This document shows positions 32,320-39,734 of a DNA stretch of 64,000 nt, in pieces (the stretch's first letter is position 1; every line of letters begins with the position of its first letter). The notes under the pieces were generated by a model, which saw only the letters and a list, made by a program, of their open reading frames with translations, did no database searches and had not been told where the DNA came from. This stretch comes from Bacteroides sp. (lineage in GTDB: Bacteria > Bacteroidota > Bacteroidia > Bacteroidales > Bacteroidaceae), in assembly GCA_019416685.1 (NCBI GenBank), contig DXWV01000050.1, positions 31,774 through 95,773 on the forward strand, given 5' to 3'. The position numbers were made by a program, and so were the translations under genes.

Positions 32320-33717
32320 TTAATATCTTCCGGCTTTTGCTATCCGTTTTGGGATTTCAATATTATCTATTTTCCCTCCGAAGAGTTGTGAACCGGCTCC
32401 AATAGCAAATACCGGAACATAACCGGCTGAGTGGCTACCGCTGGCCCAACTGATCATTGCGATTTCATCCATCACTTCCTTGGCGCGTGCAGCCATTGGT
32501 TCGCTCTTCGAATATAAACTTTCTTCGAACACCACCTTGTTCTTTACAAATGACTTTTCGTATTCGTCACGCAATTTTTTTTCTTGTTCCCAGGATATAG
32601 GTATTTCTTTCCAGAATCCCATGTTTTCTGTCAGGAACGATTTCATATCTTCCCAGGATACTTTGTTATTCTTTGCCTTTCTTAGTTCGCTGATTTGTGT
32701 AGAAAGTACGTCTGCTGAGTTTTTCTGATATTGAAGTGCTTGCAGGTTCAATGCATATTTGCCGGTACCGAGAGCTATACCACCTGTTTCATGATCCGCT
32801 GTTACTACGATCAGTGTTTCTTTGGGATGTTTTTTGTAGAACTCGTAAGCTACTTTGATTGCTTCGTCCATATCAATCACTTCATTGAATGTGGTAGCAG
32901 CATCATTGGCATGGCAACTCCAGTCTATTTTTCCACCTTCGACCATCAGGAAAAAGCCTTTGTTTTTCTCTTTTGTAAGAAACTCAATAGCGCTTTCTGT
33001 AATTTGAGCCAGAGTCAGATCTCCTTCTTTACGATCGATGGCGTAGGGCAGAGATGAAATATCAGCGCCTTCCTCCTGAATTAAGATCATTTTCTTTGCT
33101 TGAGGAGCTTTCGCTTTAAAGTCATTGTAGCCACGTGCCAGTGTGTAACCTGCTTCTTCAAACATAGGGAAAATACTGGGTGCTTCTTTTTTATCAGCTG
33201 TAGTAGTTGGTTTTAGGAAACCCGAGCCTGCATAGAAATCAAAATCGGCTTTGGGTAGATCAGTTGCGATTTCATAGTACATACTGCGGTTAGGCTGATG
33301 TGCATAGAAGGCAGCCGGAGTGGCATGGTCTATACTTACACTGGTAGCAACTCCTACTCTTTTGCCAGCCTTTTTGGCTTTTTCTGCTACGGTTTGTAGG
33401 GGATTCTTTTGATCATCCATTCCGATAGCGCCGTTGTATGTTTTAGAACCTGTAGCCAGGGCTGTACCGGCGGCTGATGAGTCGGTTACTGAATTTGTAG
33501 CGGAAAAAGTACTGGCCATGGTACCTACCGGGAATTGTGTAAAAAGTAATGGCTCTATACCAATGCGTCCGTTTTGTAATTCTGCACGGTACATTTCCGT
33601 ACCGTTTACCTGATTTACGCCCATTCCATCTCCTATGAAATAGAACACATACTTTGCTTGCCCGTGTGCAACAACAGATATCAGGACAAAGCATAATACA
33701 TACATTAATCGCTTCAT
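32320..33717 (-). CDS. Alkaline phosphatase (PhoA/VOC-AlkP superfamily)
   Basis: 465 residues from the ATG at 33717; a longer frame to 33783 reads through the -7 box (minus-strand TATATTTG at 33753-33760) and is not used. Signal peptide ends near VVAHGQ. Active-site blocks: YFIGDGMGVNQV, VTDSSAAGTALATGSKT with the nucleophilic Ser, VTADHETGGIALG and SHSAGYVPVFAIG. It cleaves phosphomonoesters in the periplasm with Zn/Mg. A strong hairpin at 33785-33833 ends the upstream efp transcript. Confidence 0.93.
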   Translation of the reverse strand: MKRLMYVLCFVLISVVAHGQAKYVFYFIGDGMGVNQVNGTEMYRAELQNGRIGIEPLLFTQFPVGTMASTFSATNSVTDSSAAGTALATGSKTYNGAIGMDDQKNPLQTVAEKAKKAGKRVGVATSVSIDHATPAAFYAHQPNRSMYYEIATDLPKADFDFYAGSGFLKPTTTADKKEAPSIFPMFEEAGYTLARGYNDFKAKAPQAKKMILIQEEGADISSLPYAIDRKEGDLTLAQITESAIEFLTKEKNKGFFLMVEGGKIDWSCHANDAATTFNEVIDMDEAIKVAYEFYKKHPKETLIVVTADHETGGIALGTGKYALNLQALQYQKNSADVLSTQISELRKAKNNKVSWEDMKSFLTENMGFWKEIPISWEQEKKLRDEYEKSFVKNKVVFEESLYSKSEPMAARAKEVMDEIAMISWASGSHSAGYVPVFAIGAGSQLFGGKIDNIEIPKRIAKAGRY

Positions 33718-33752
33718 TTTGTTATAAATTAAAAAGGTTTTTATTTGGTAGG

Positions 33753-33760
33753 CAAATATA
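33753..33760 (-). promoter_or_regulatory. -7 box of the alkaline phosphatase gene
   Basis: Minus-strand TATATTTG, 35 bases upstream of the start at 33717. It also shows that the longer frame to 33783 is not the real start. Confidence 0.55.
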
Positions 33761-33784
33761 ATGATTAAGCGGGGGATAAACACA

Positions 33785-33833
33785 ACAAACGGTAAACTAA
33801 TTGCGGTTATCTTGCAATTGGTTTACCGTTTGT
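33785..33833 (-). terminator. Terminator-like hairpin after efp
   Basis: 20-base arms 33785-33804 and 33814-33833 pair with one G-U. The T-run on the minus side is weak. It lies 21 bases after the efp stop. Confidence 0.65.
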
Positions 33834-33854
33834 CGTGTAAATGAAATGTTTTTG

Positions 33855-34421
33855 TTATGCTTTCACACGTCCTACGTAAGAGCCGTCACGTGTGTCGATT
33901 TCAATCGTTTCACCTTCGTTGATAAATAATGGAACACGTACCGTAGCACCTGATTCTACTGTAGCAGGTTTCAGTGTGTTGGTAGCTGTATCACCTTTCA
34001 TACCCGGTTCTGTATAAGTAACTTTCATCTGAACTTTAATGGGCATATCAGCGTAAAGTACGGTTTCTGTAGAAGCATCAGACACAACCTCTAATACAGC
34101 TCCTTCAAGTAGGAAGTCAACGCCATTGATCAAATCGTGAGCGATAGGATGTTGGTCAAAAGTTTCCTGATTCATAAAGATGTAATCTTCTCCTTCTTTA
34201 TATAAGAACTGGTAAGGGCGACGTTCTACACGTACATCTTCCAGTTTTTCACCGATGTTGAAACGGCGTTCGAGAACATAACCGCTTACTACATCTTTCA
34301 GCTTGGTACGCATAAAAGTGTTACCTTTTCCAGGCTTTACGTGAAGAAATTCAACGCAGAAATAGAGTTTTCCGTCCATACGGATGCAGGTTCCGTTCTT
34401 GATGTCTTGAGCATTAATCAT
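33855..34421 (-). CDS. efp: Elongation factor P
   Basis: 188 residues, the usual length. N-terminal KOW-like domain (MINAQDIKNGTCIRMDGKLY), the loop HVKPGKGNTFMRTKLKDV whose Lys near residue 34 is the site modified in EF-P, then two OB domains ending TIEIDTRDGSYVGRV. EF-P rescues ribosomes stalled on polyproline. The Lys is present, so a beta-lysyl or other modification pathway could act. The promoter (minus strand) has TTTG at 34507-34510 and TACTTTTG at 34479-34486, 20 bases apart. It is divergent from rpmH. Confidence 0.97.
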   Translation of the reverse strand: MINAQDIKNGTCIRMDGKLYFCVEFLHVKPGKGNTFMRTKLKDVVSGYVLERRFNIGEKLEDVRVERRPYQFLYKEGEDYIFMNQETFDQHPIAHDLINGVDFLLEGAVLEVVSDASTETVLYADMPIKVQMKVTYTEPGMKGDTATNTLKPATVESGATVRVPLFINEGETIEIDTRDGSYVGRVKA

Positions 34422-34478
34422 ACTTGATATCCTTTATTATTATAATGTTATTGAGTTATCGACTGATATTTTCGGGTA

Positions 34479-34510
34479 CAAAAGTAATCTAAATCGGCAA
34501 AAAACACAAA
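34479..34510 (-). promoter_or_regulatory. Promoter of efp
   Basis: On the minus strand TTTG (34510-34507) is 20 bases from TACTTTTG (34486-34479), an ideal Bacteroides pair. The efp leader is about 50 bases. Confidence 0.75.
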
Positions 34511-34560
34511 ATCTTTTGACTAAAAATGAGTTATCTCTTGGTTTATTTAAAAAAAGTGCC

Positions 34561-34568
34561 TATTTTTG
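34561..34568 (+). promoter_or_regulatory. -7 box of rpmH
   Basis: TATTTTTG matches TAnnTTTG, 45 bases before the rpmH ATG at 34613. Confidence 0.6.
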
Positions 34569-34612
34569 CAGCCCAATTACGTAGAATAATAACAATAAAA
34601 CAAGATATAATA

Positions 34613-34774
34613 ATGAAAAGAACATTTCAACCCTCTAACAGAAAGAGAAAAAACAAACACGGTTTCCGTGAGAGAATGGCATCTGCTAACGGTCGTAGAG
34701 TATTGGCTGCCCGTCGTGCAAAAGGTCGTAAGAAACTGACTGTTTCTGACGAATACAACGGAGTAAAAGCATAA
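34613..34774 (+). CDS. rpmH: 50S ribosomal protein L34
   Basis: 53 residues, starting MKRTFQPSNRKRKNKHGFRE and with the Arg/Lys-rich GRRVLAARRAKGRKKL typical of L34. A longer frame opens at 34526, but its upstream part overlaps the -7 box, and the ATG at 34613 is the universal L34 start. In many bacteria rpmH neighbours rnpA and dnaA; in Bacteroides it follows efp, as here. Terminator at 34814-34847. Confidence 0.97.
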   Translation: MKRTFQPSNRKRKNKHGFRERMASANGRRVLAARRAKGRKKLTVSDEYNGVKA

Positions 34775-34813
34775 AGCTCTTTAGCGTACATAGTTGTACA
34801 AAAAGAAATTGAA

Positions 34814-34847
34814 GAAGTAAAGGCAATGCCTTTACTTCTTTTTTTTT
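34814..34847 (+). terminator. Terminator of rpmH
   Basis: Arms gaagtaaagg and cctttacttc around a caatg loop (34814-34838) followed by nine T residues. Clear intrinsic terminator. Confidence 0.92.
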
Positions 34848-34913
34848 GTGTCTTAATGGAAGCAAACTCTCTTCTACGGGTAAATTCTTTTTGTCCGGTG
34901 AGATACGATGTAC

Positions 34914-35005
34914 GACATGTACATGTCGTACATCCCCAGATGCACATGTGGAGCAGCACGAGATGTACATGTCGTGCAGTATGAGATGTGCATCTCGTAC
35001 ATTGT
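34914..35005. repeat. Array 2: four tandem 23-base units with palindromic cores
   Basis: Units start at 34914, 34937, 34960 and 34983. Cores read GACATGTACATGTC, CAGATGCACATGTG, GAGATGTACATGTC and GAGATGTGCATCTC. Core centres sit at 34920.5, 34943.5, 34966.5 and 34989.5, an exact 23-base pitch. The first unit is inside a perfect 28-base palindrome (34907-34934). The sequence is unrelated to array 1 (17315) and array 3 (63651), but pitch and copy number are the same. Confidence 0.9.
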
Positions 35006-35163
35006 TCCGTTATAACCTTCTATATGCTTGTGTATATCAGGCGACACGAAAGAAGCTATGTAGTAATGAGTTGCAAATGTAATTATGGGGTTTAATTGCA
35101 TTCTATTGGCGTTAGAAAACTAAAAACTCTGTAAAACTCTGTGCTACTATGTACTTAAAATTG

Positions 35164-35171
35164 TATCTTTG
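35164..35171 (+). promoter_or_regulatory. -7 box of the PASTA-rluD-ddl operon
   Basis: TATCTTTG matches TAnnTTTG, 24 bases before the ATG at 35195. Confidence 0.5.
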
Positions 35172-35194
35172 ACCCGGATTAACAGCTAAGATTT

Positions 35195-35833
35195 ATGACG
35201 ATAAAGGATTTTTTTTCATTCAAGACCAATAAGTACTTTTGGTTAAACCTGATAGCTATGATGGCAGTAGTCATCCTGCTGTTATTTGGAGTGTTGAAAT
35301 GGTTGGATGTTTATACTCGTCACGGTGAAGCTGTCGTGGTGCCGGATGTCAAAGGTATGACAGTGGGAGAGGCAGAAATGCTTTTTCGTAATCATGGTTT
35401 GGTATGTGTGGTATCGGATTCCAGCTATGTGAAAAATAAACCTGCCGGGAGTATTCTGGAATTAAATCCATCTGCCGGTCAGAAGGTGAAGGAAGGAAGA
35501 ACTATTTATTTGACTATAAATACATTGGACGTTCCTTTGCGTCTTGTTCCGGATGTTGCCGATAATAGCTCTGTGCGTCAGGCACAGGCCAAAATACTGG
35601 CTGCCGGATTTAAACTTTCCGAGAGTGAACTGATCTCAGGAGAAAAAGATTGGGTGTATGGCGTGAAGTATAAAGGGCGTCAATTGAACATGGGCGATAA
35701 AGTTCCGGTGGGAGCAACATTGACATTATTAGTGGGCGATGGAGAGACGCAGGTTCAGGATAGTGATTCTCTTGAGATAGTAGAGGATGCAGCAGGAACT
35801 ACGGATGTGTCAACAGATGATTCCTGGTTTTAA
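35195..35833 (+). CDS. Membrane-anchored PASTA-domain protein
   Basis: 212 residues. One transmembrane helix (about residues 17-36, LNLIAMMAVVILLLFGVL) leads to two PASTA domains: one begins VVVPDVKGMTVGEAEMLF, the other RLVPDVADNSSVRQAQAKIL. An acidic tail follows. PASTA repeats bind peptidoglycan stem fragments in Ser/Thr kinases and PBPs, but here no kinase is attached. It is the first gene of a run with rluD and ddl, which suggests a tie to wall synthesis. Confidence 0.88.
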   Translation: MTIKDFFSFKTNKYFWLNLIAMMAVVILLLFGVLKWLDVYTRHGEAVVVPDVKGMTVGEAEMLFRNHGLVCVVSDSSYVKNKPAGSILELNPSAGQKVKEGRTIYLTINTLDVPLRLVPDVADNSSVRQAQAKILAAGFKLSESELISGEKDWVYGVKYKGRQLNMGDKVPVGATLTLLVGDGETQVQDSDSLEIVEDAAGTTDVSTDDSWF

Positions 35834-35873
35834 GTAAATTTACTTACTTGTTATAGAAAAGAGAGCGAACTGT

Positions 35874-36950
35874 ATGATAGAGGAATTGCCGGACGATATT
35901 GAAACTGATATTGATGATATAGAACCTGTTGGCGAGGAAGCCGATGCTCAGCTTTACGAACACTTTAGGGTGGTAGTAGACAAGGGGCAGGCTTTGATGA
36001 GAGTCGATAAGTATCTGTTTGAACGTATTGTTAATGCTTCGCGCAACCGTATTCAGAAAGCTGCTGCTGACGGATTTGTGATGGCCAACGGAAAACCGGT
36101 AAAGAGCAGTTATAAGGTGAAGCCACTTGATGTGATAACAGTCATGATGGATCGTCCGCGTTATGAGAATGAGATAATTCCCGAAGATATTCCTCTTAAT
36201 ATTGTTTATGAAGATAAATACCTGATGGTGGTAAATAAACCTCCAGGCCTGGTGGTACATCCGGGGCATGGAAACTATCATGGAACATTGGTGAATGCCT
36301 TGGCATGGCATATGAAAGATAATCCGGACTATGATGCCAACGACCCGCATGTAGGACTTGTACACCGTATAGATAAAGATACTTCCGGATTATTGGTTAT
36401 AGCCAAAACACCGGATGCAAAAACTAATTTGGGAATACAATTTTTTAATAAAACAACCAAACGTAAATATCGTGCATTGGTATGGGGCATTGTAGAACAA
36501 GACGAGGGTACTATTATCGGTAATCTTGCCCGTAACCCGAAAGATAGAATGCAGATGGCTGTAATGTCTGATCCAACAGTTGGCAAGCATGCTGTAACTC
36601 ATTACAGGGTACTTGAACGTTTGGGGTATGTCACTTTGGTGGAGTGTGTACTTGAAACCGGACGAACCCATCAGATCAGAGTTCATATGAAGCATATCGG
36701 CCATGTATTGTTTAATGACGAACGTTATGGGGGACATGAGATTCTGAAGGGTACTCATTTTAGTAAATACAAACAATTTGTAAACAACTGCTTTGACACT
36801 TGTCCGCGGCAGGCTTTGCATGCCATGACACTGGGGTTTGTTCATCCTGTCACAGGGGAGGAGATGAACTTTACTTCAGAGTTACCTGACGACATGGCCC
36901 GACTGATAGAGAAGTGGAGAGGCTATATAAGTAATAGAGAATTAGAATGA
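35874..36950 (+). CDS. rluD: Ribosomal large subunit pseudouridine synthase D
   Basis: 358 residues. An N-terminal S4 domain (MRVDKYLFERIVNASRNRIQ) is followed by the RluA/RluD catalytic core with GLVHRIDKDTSGLLVIAKT, whose Asp is the nucleophile. It makes pseudouridines in helix 69 of 23S rRNA. An acidic leader of about 30 residues precedes the S4 part. The last 4 bases overlap the ddl start, so the pair is coupled; the PASTA gene lies 40 bases upstream. Confidence 0.93.
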   Translation: MIEELPDDIETDIDDIEPVGEEADAQLYEHFRVVVDKGQALMRVDKYLFERIVNASRNRIQKAAADGFVMANGKPVKSSYKVKPLDVITVMMDRPRYENEIIPEDIPLNIVYEDKYLMVVNKPPGLVVHPGHGNYHGTLVNALAWHMKDNPDYDANDPHVGLVHRIDKDTSGLLVIAKTPDAKTNLGIQFFNKTTKRKYRALVWGIVEQDEGTIIGNLARNPKDRMQMAVMSDPTVGKHAVTHYRVLERLGYVTLVECVLETGRTHQIRVHMKHIGHVLFNDERYGGHEILKGTHFSKYKQFVNNCFDTCPRQALHAMTLGFVHPVTGEEMNFTSELPDDMARLIEKWRGYISNRELE

Positions 36951-37933
36951 AACGCACAATTGCTATCATAGCAGGAGGGGATACCTCCGAATTTTATGTA
37001 TCTCTGCGTAGTGCACAGGGAATATATTCCTTTATAGATAAGGAGAAGTATAATTTGTATATCGTTGAGATGGAAGGACTCCGTTGGGAAGTACAATTGC
37101 CCGATGGAAAGAAAGCACCTGTAGATCGCAATGATTTTAGTTTTGTAAATGGTACGGATAAAGTGAAGTTTGACTTTGCCTACATCACCATTCACGGTAC
37201 TCCGGGTGAAGACGGTCGTCTGCAGGGATATTTCGATATGCTGCGTATTCCATACTCTTGTTGTGGAGTATTGGCGGCTGCTATCACCTATGACAAATTC
37301 ACTTGCAACCAATATCTTAAGGCTTTTGGGGTTCGTATCTCAGAATCTCTGCTGCTTCGTCGGGGACAGTCTATCTCGGATGAAGATGTTGTTGAGAAGA
37401 TTGGGTTACCTTGTTTTATCAAGCCCAGCCTAGGTGGTTCCAGTTTTGGAGTAACAAAGGTTAAAGTGCGTGAGCAGATACAGCCGGCTATTGCCAAAGC
37501 ATTCAATGAAGCGCAAGAAGTATTAGTTGAGGCTTTTATGGATGGTACGGAGATTACTTGCGGTTGCTATAAAACAAAAGAGAAATCGGTGGTGTTTCCT
37601 ATAACGGAAGTAGTTACCAACAATGAGTTCTTTGATTACGATGCTAAGTACAACGGTCAGGTAGATGAAATTACTCCTGCCCGCATTTCTAATGATCTCA
37701 CGCGTCGCGTACAAACCCTGACGTCGGCTATTTACGATATTCTGGGGTGTTCTGGCATTATTCGTGTGGATTATATCATTACGGCCGGTGATAAGATAAA
37801 CCTGCTGGAGGTTAATACGACTCCGGGTATGACGACTACCAGCTTTATTCCTCAGCAAGTACGTGCTGCCGGGCTGGATATAAAAGAAGTAATGACTGAT
37901 ATAATAGAGAATAAGTTTTCTCATAACTTATAG
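36947..37933 (+). CDS. ddl: D-alanine--D-alanine ligase
   Basis: 328 residues, ATP-grasp fold. The blocks are IAIIAGGDTSEFYVSLRSA, LPCFIKPSLGGSSFGVTKV, DGTEITCGCY and INLLEVNTTPGMTTTSFIP; the last supplies the Mg ligands. It makes D-Ala-D-Ala, which MurF (10938-12236) attaches to the precursor. Overlaps rluD by 4 bases. The N-terminus has GGDTSEF where E. coli has the GGxSAE form. Confidence 0.95.
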   Translation: MKRTIAIIAGGDTSEFYVSLRSAQGIYSFIDKEKYNLYIVEMEGLRWEVQLPDGKKAPVDRNDFSFVNGTDKVKFDFAYITIHGTPGEDGRLQGYFDMLRIPYSCCGVLAAAITYDKFTCNQYLKAFGVRISESLLLRRGQSISDEDVVEKIGLPCFIKPSLGGSSFGVTKVKVREQIQPAIAKAFNEAQEVLVEAFMDGTEITCGCYKTKEKSVVFPITEVVTNNEFFDYDAKYNGQVDEITPARISNDLTRRVQTLTSAIYDILGCSGIIRVDYIITAGDKINLLEVNTTPGMTTTSFIPQQVRAAGLDIKEVMTDIIENKFSHNL

Positions 37934-37939
37934 TTGCTT

Positions 37940-39085
37940 ATGAATACAACAGAGTTTGATGAAATACGTCCTTACAATGACGATGAACTTCCCCAAATAT
38001 TTGAGGAATTAATTGCTGATCCGGCATTTCAAAAAGCTGCTTGTGGTGCCATTCCGAATGTGCCTTTTGAAATACTGGTACAGAAGATGCGTGCTTGTAA
38101 AACGAAATTGGATTTTCAGAAAACCTTCTGCTATGGTATTTTGTGGAAGATAGCAAAAGACTTTACTGATGGTTTGAGCTTGAATCATGCGGCATTGCCG
38201 GATAAAAATAAAGCTTATACTTATATATCCAATCACCGGGATATTATTCTTGATTCGGGTTTTCTTTCTATCTTGCTGGTAGATCAAGGTATGGATACCG
38301 TAGAGATAGCTATTGGGGATAATTTGCTGATTTATCCGTGGATTAAGAAATTGGTTCGTGTTAATAAGTCGTTTATAGTACAGCGTGCATTGACCATGCG
38401 ACAAATGTTAGAATCATCTGCCCGCATGTCACGCTATATGCACTATACGATTATGGAGAAGAATCAGTCCATCTGGATTGCCCAGCGTGAAGGACGTGCC
38501 AAAGATTCTAATGACCGTACACAGGATAGTGTCTTGAAAATGCTGGCTATGGGAGGCGAGGGAGATACGATTGACCGACTGATGGAAATAAATATCGCTC
38601 CGATTGCCATTTCGTATGAGTATGATCCCTGTGATTTTCTTAAGGCTCAGGAATTTCAGTTGAAGAGAGATGTTGAGGGATATAAGAAAACAACGCAGGA
38701 TGATTTGAGAAATATGCAAACCGGCTTGTTTGGTTATAAAGGGAAAGTACATTTTCAGGCAGGGGCCTGTATCAATGATGTTTTAGAGCAGCTTGACCAT
38801 AGTTTGCCAAAGCCGGAGTTGTTTTCGCATATCTCCTCTTTGATAGATAAACGTATTCATAGTAATTATCGGGTCTATCCGGGAAACTATGTGGCGCATG
38901 ATTTATTATCGGGTACTTGTGAATTTGTCAGTCATTATACGCAGGAAGAGAAACTACATTTTGAAAACTATATTGAGCAACAGTTGGGTAAGATTGACAT
39001 TCCCAATAAGGATGTTCCATTTCTACGTGAGAAGTTATTGTTGATGTATGCCAATCCGTTGACTAACTACTTGTCTGCTCTTTAA
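37940..39085 (+). CDS. Putative 1-acylglycerol-3-phosphate-type acyltransferase
   Basis: 381 residues from the ATG at 37940; a TTG at 37934 opens the frame two codons earlier. The region YTYISNHRDIILDSGFLSIL looks like the NHx(n)D acyltransferase motif I, and QSIWIAQREGRAKDSND resembles motif III (EGxR). Unlike standard PlsC/PlsB (HxxxxD), five residues lie between His and Asp. The gene follows ddl by 6 bases. Enzyme class is moderately sure; the substrate is unknown. Confidence 0.7.
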   Translation: MNTTEFDEIRPYNDDELPQIFEELIADPAFQKAACGAIPNVPFEILVQKMRACKTKLDFQKTFCYGILWKIAKDFTDGLSLNHAALPDKNKAYTYISNHRDIILDSGFLSILLVDQGMDTVEIAIGDNLLIYPWIKKLVRVNKSFIVQRALTMRQMLESSARMSRYMHYTIMEKNQSIWIAQREGRAKDSNDRTQDSVLKMLAMGGEGDTIDRLMEINIAPIAISYEYDPCDFLKAQEFQLKRDVEGYKKTTQDDLRNMQTGLFGYKGKVHFQAGACINDVLEQLDHSLPKPELFSHISSLIDKRIHSNYRVYPGNYVAHDLLSGTCEFVSHYTQEEKLHFENYIEQQLGKIDIPNKDVPFLREKLLLMYANPLTNYLSAL

Positions 39086-39118
39086 TGAAAATAATATTTG
39101 TTTTTTAATCGTATAACA

Positions 39119-39514
39119 ATGTCAAAGATGAGTCAACTATTTGCAGGATTTTTCCTCTTGATTTCTACTTTTTTCTCTTGTCAGCAACCGAAAGCAGATT
39201 TCAAATCACTATCGGTCGCAGATTTTGATTCTTTTATCAAAGCTGATGATGTACAGCGCCTGGATGTTCGTACATTGGCCGAGTACTCGGAAGGACATAT
39301 CCCGGGAGCGGTAAATATTAACGTTCTGGATGATTCATTTGCAGCTATGGCTGATTCTACCCTTCAAAAAGAAAGACCGGTGGCTCTTTATTGCCGTAGC
39401 GGGAAAAGGAGTAAGAAAGCAGCGGAAATTTTAAGTAAGCGAGGCTATAAAGTCTATGAGCTTGATAAAGGATTTAATGCTTGGCAGCAGGAAGCAAAAG
39501 AAATAGAACATTAA
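39119..39514 (+). CDS. Rhodanese-domain lipoprotein
   Basis: 131 residues from the ATG at 39119. Lipobox LISTFFSCQ with the Cys near residue 21. A single rhodanese domain follows, with DVRTLAEYSEGHIPGAVNI and the active loop LYCRSGKRSKKAAE, whose Cys would carry the persulfide. It is anchored in the envelope and is the last gene of the PASTA-rluD-ddl-acyltransferase run. A frame starting with TTG at 39098 is less likely. Terminator at 39582-39630. Confidence 0.87.
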   Translation: MSKMSQLFAGFFLLISTFFSCQQPKADFKSLSVADFDSFIKADDVQRLDVRTLAEYSEGHIPGAVNINVLDDSFAAMADSTLQKERPVALYCRSGKRSKKAAEILSKRGYKVYELDKGFNAWQQEAKEIEH

Positions 39515-39581
39515 TTCCCTTGTTTTATTAAGAAAGTTGACTATGTAATTGAAAAATGACATAGTTATTGTCTTTTTATAG

Positions 39582-39630
39582 CGGTTCGGATGACTTATCT
39601 TTATTAGATAAGTCATCCGAACCGTTTTTT
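39582..39630 (+). terminator. Terminator after the rhodanese gene
   Basis: Perfect 19-base arms (39582-39600 and 39606-39624) with a 5-base loop and a T6 run. It ends the operon that starts at 35195. Confidence 0.93.
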
Positions 39631-39734
39631 CTACATAAAAAGTTTATTATTCCACATTCACTGGTTTAATTCTCCGTAATCTTGCAGTCGTCAAACTGAC
39701 GTTTTTTCTAATAATAATTGTGAAATACGAGACT

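Larger units (their letters stand above)
34775..35194. other. Gene-free region after rpmH with a terminator and a 23-base-pitch array
   Basis: Holds the rpmH terminator (34814-34847), the four-unit array at 34914-35005 and the -7 box TATCTTTG at 35164-35171 for the PASTA operon. Several open frames of 75-110 codons cross it on both strands but all are driven by the palindromes and look non-coding. Confidence 0.7.

Noticed and set aside
33443..33694. Antisense-type frames inside the alkaline phosphatase gene
   Set aside because: Same-region shadow frames; the phosphatase motifs settle the coding frame.
34627..35101. Several 75-110-codon frames on both strands after rpmH
   Set aside because: They run over rpmH, its terminator and the palindrome array; the Cys/Thr/Met-rich repeats in them simply translate the repeated gtacatgt words.
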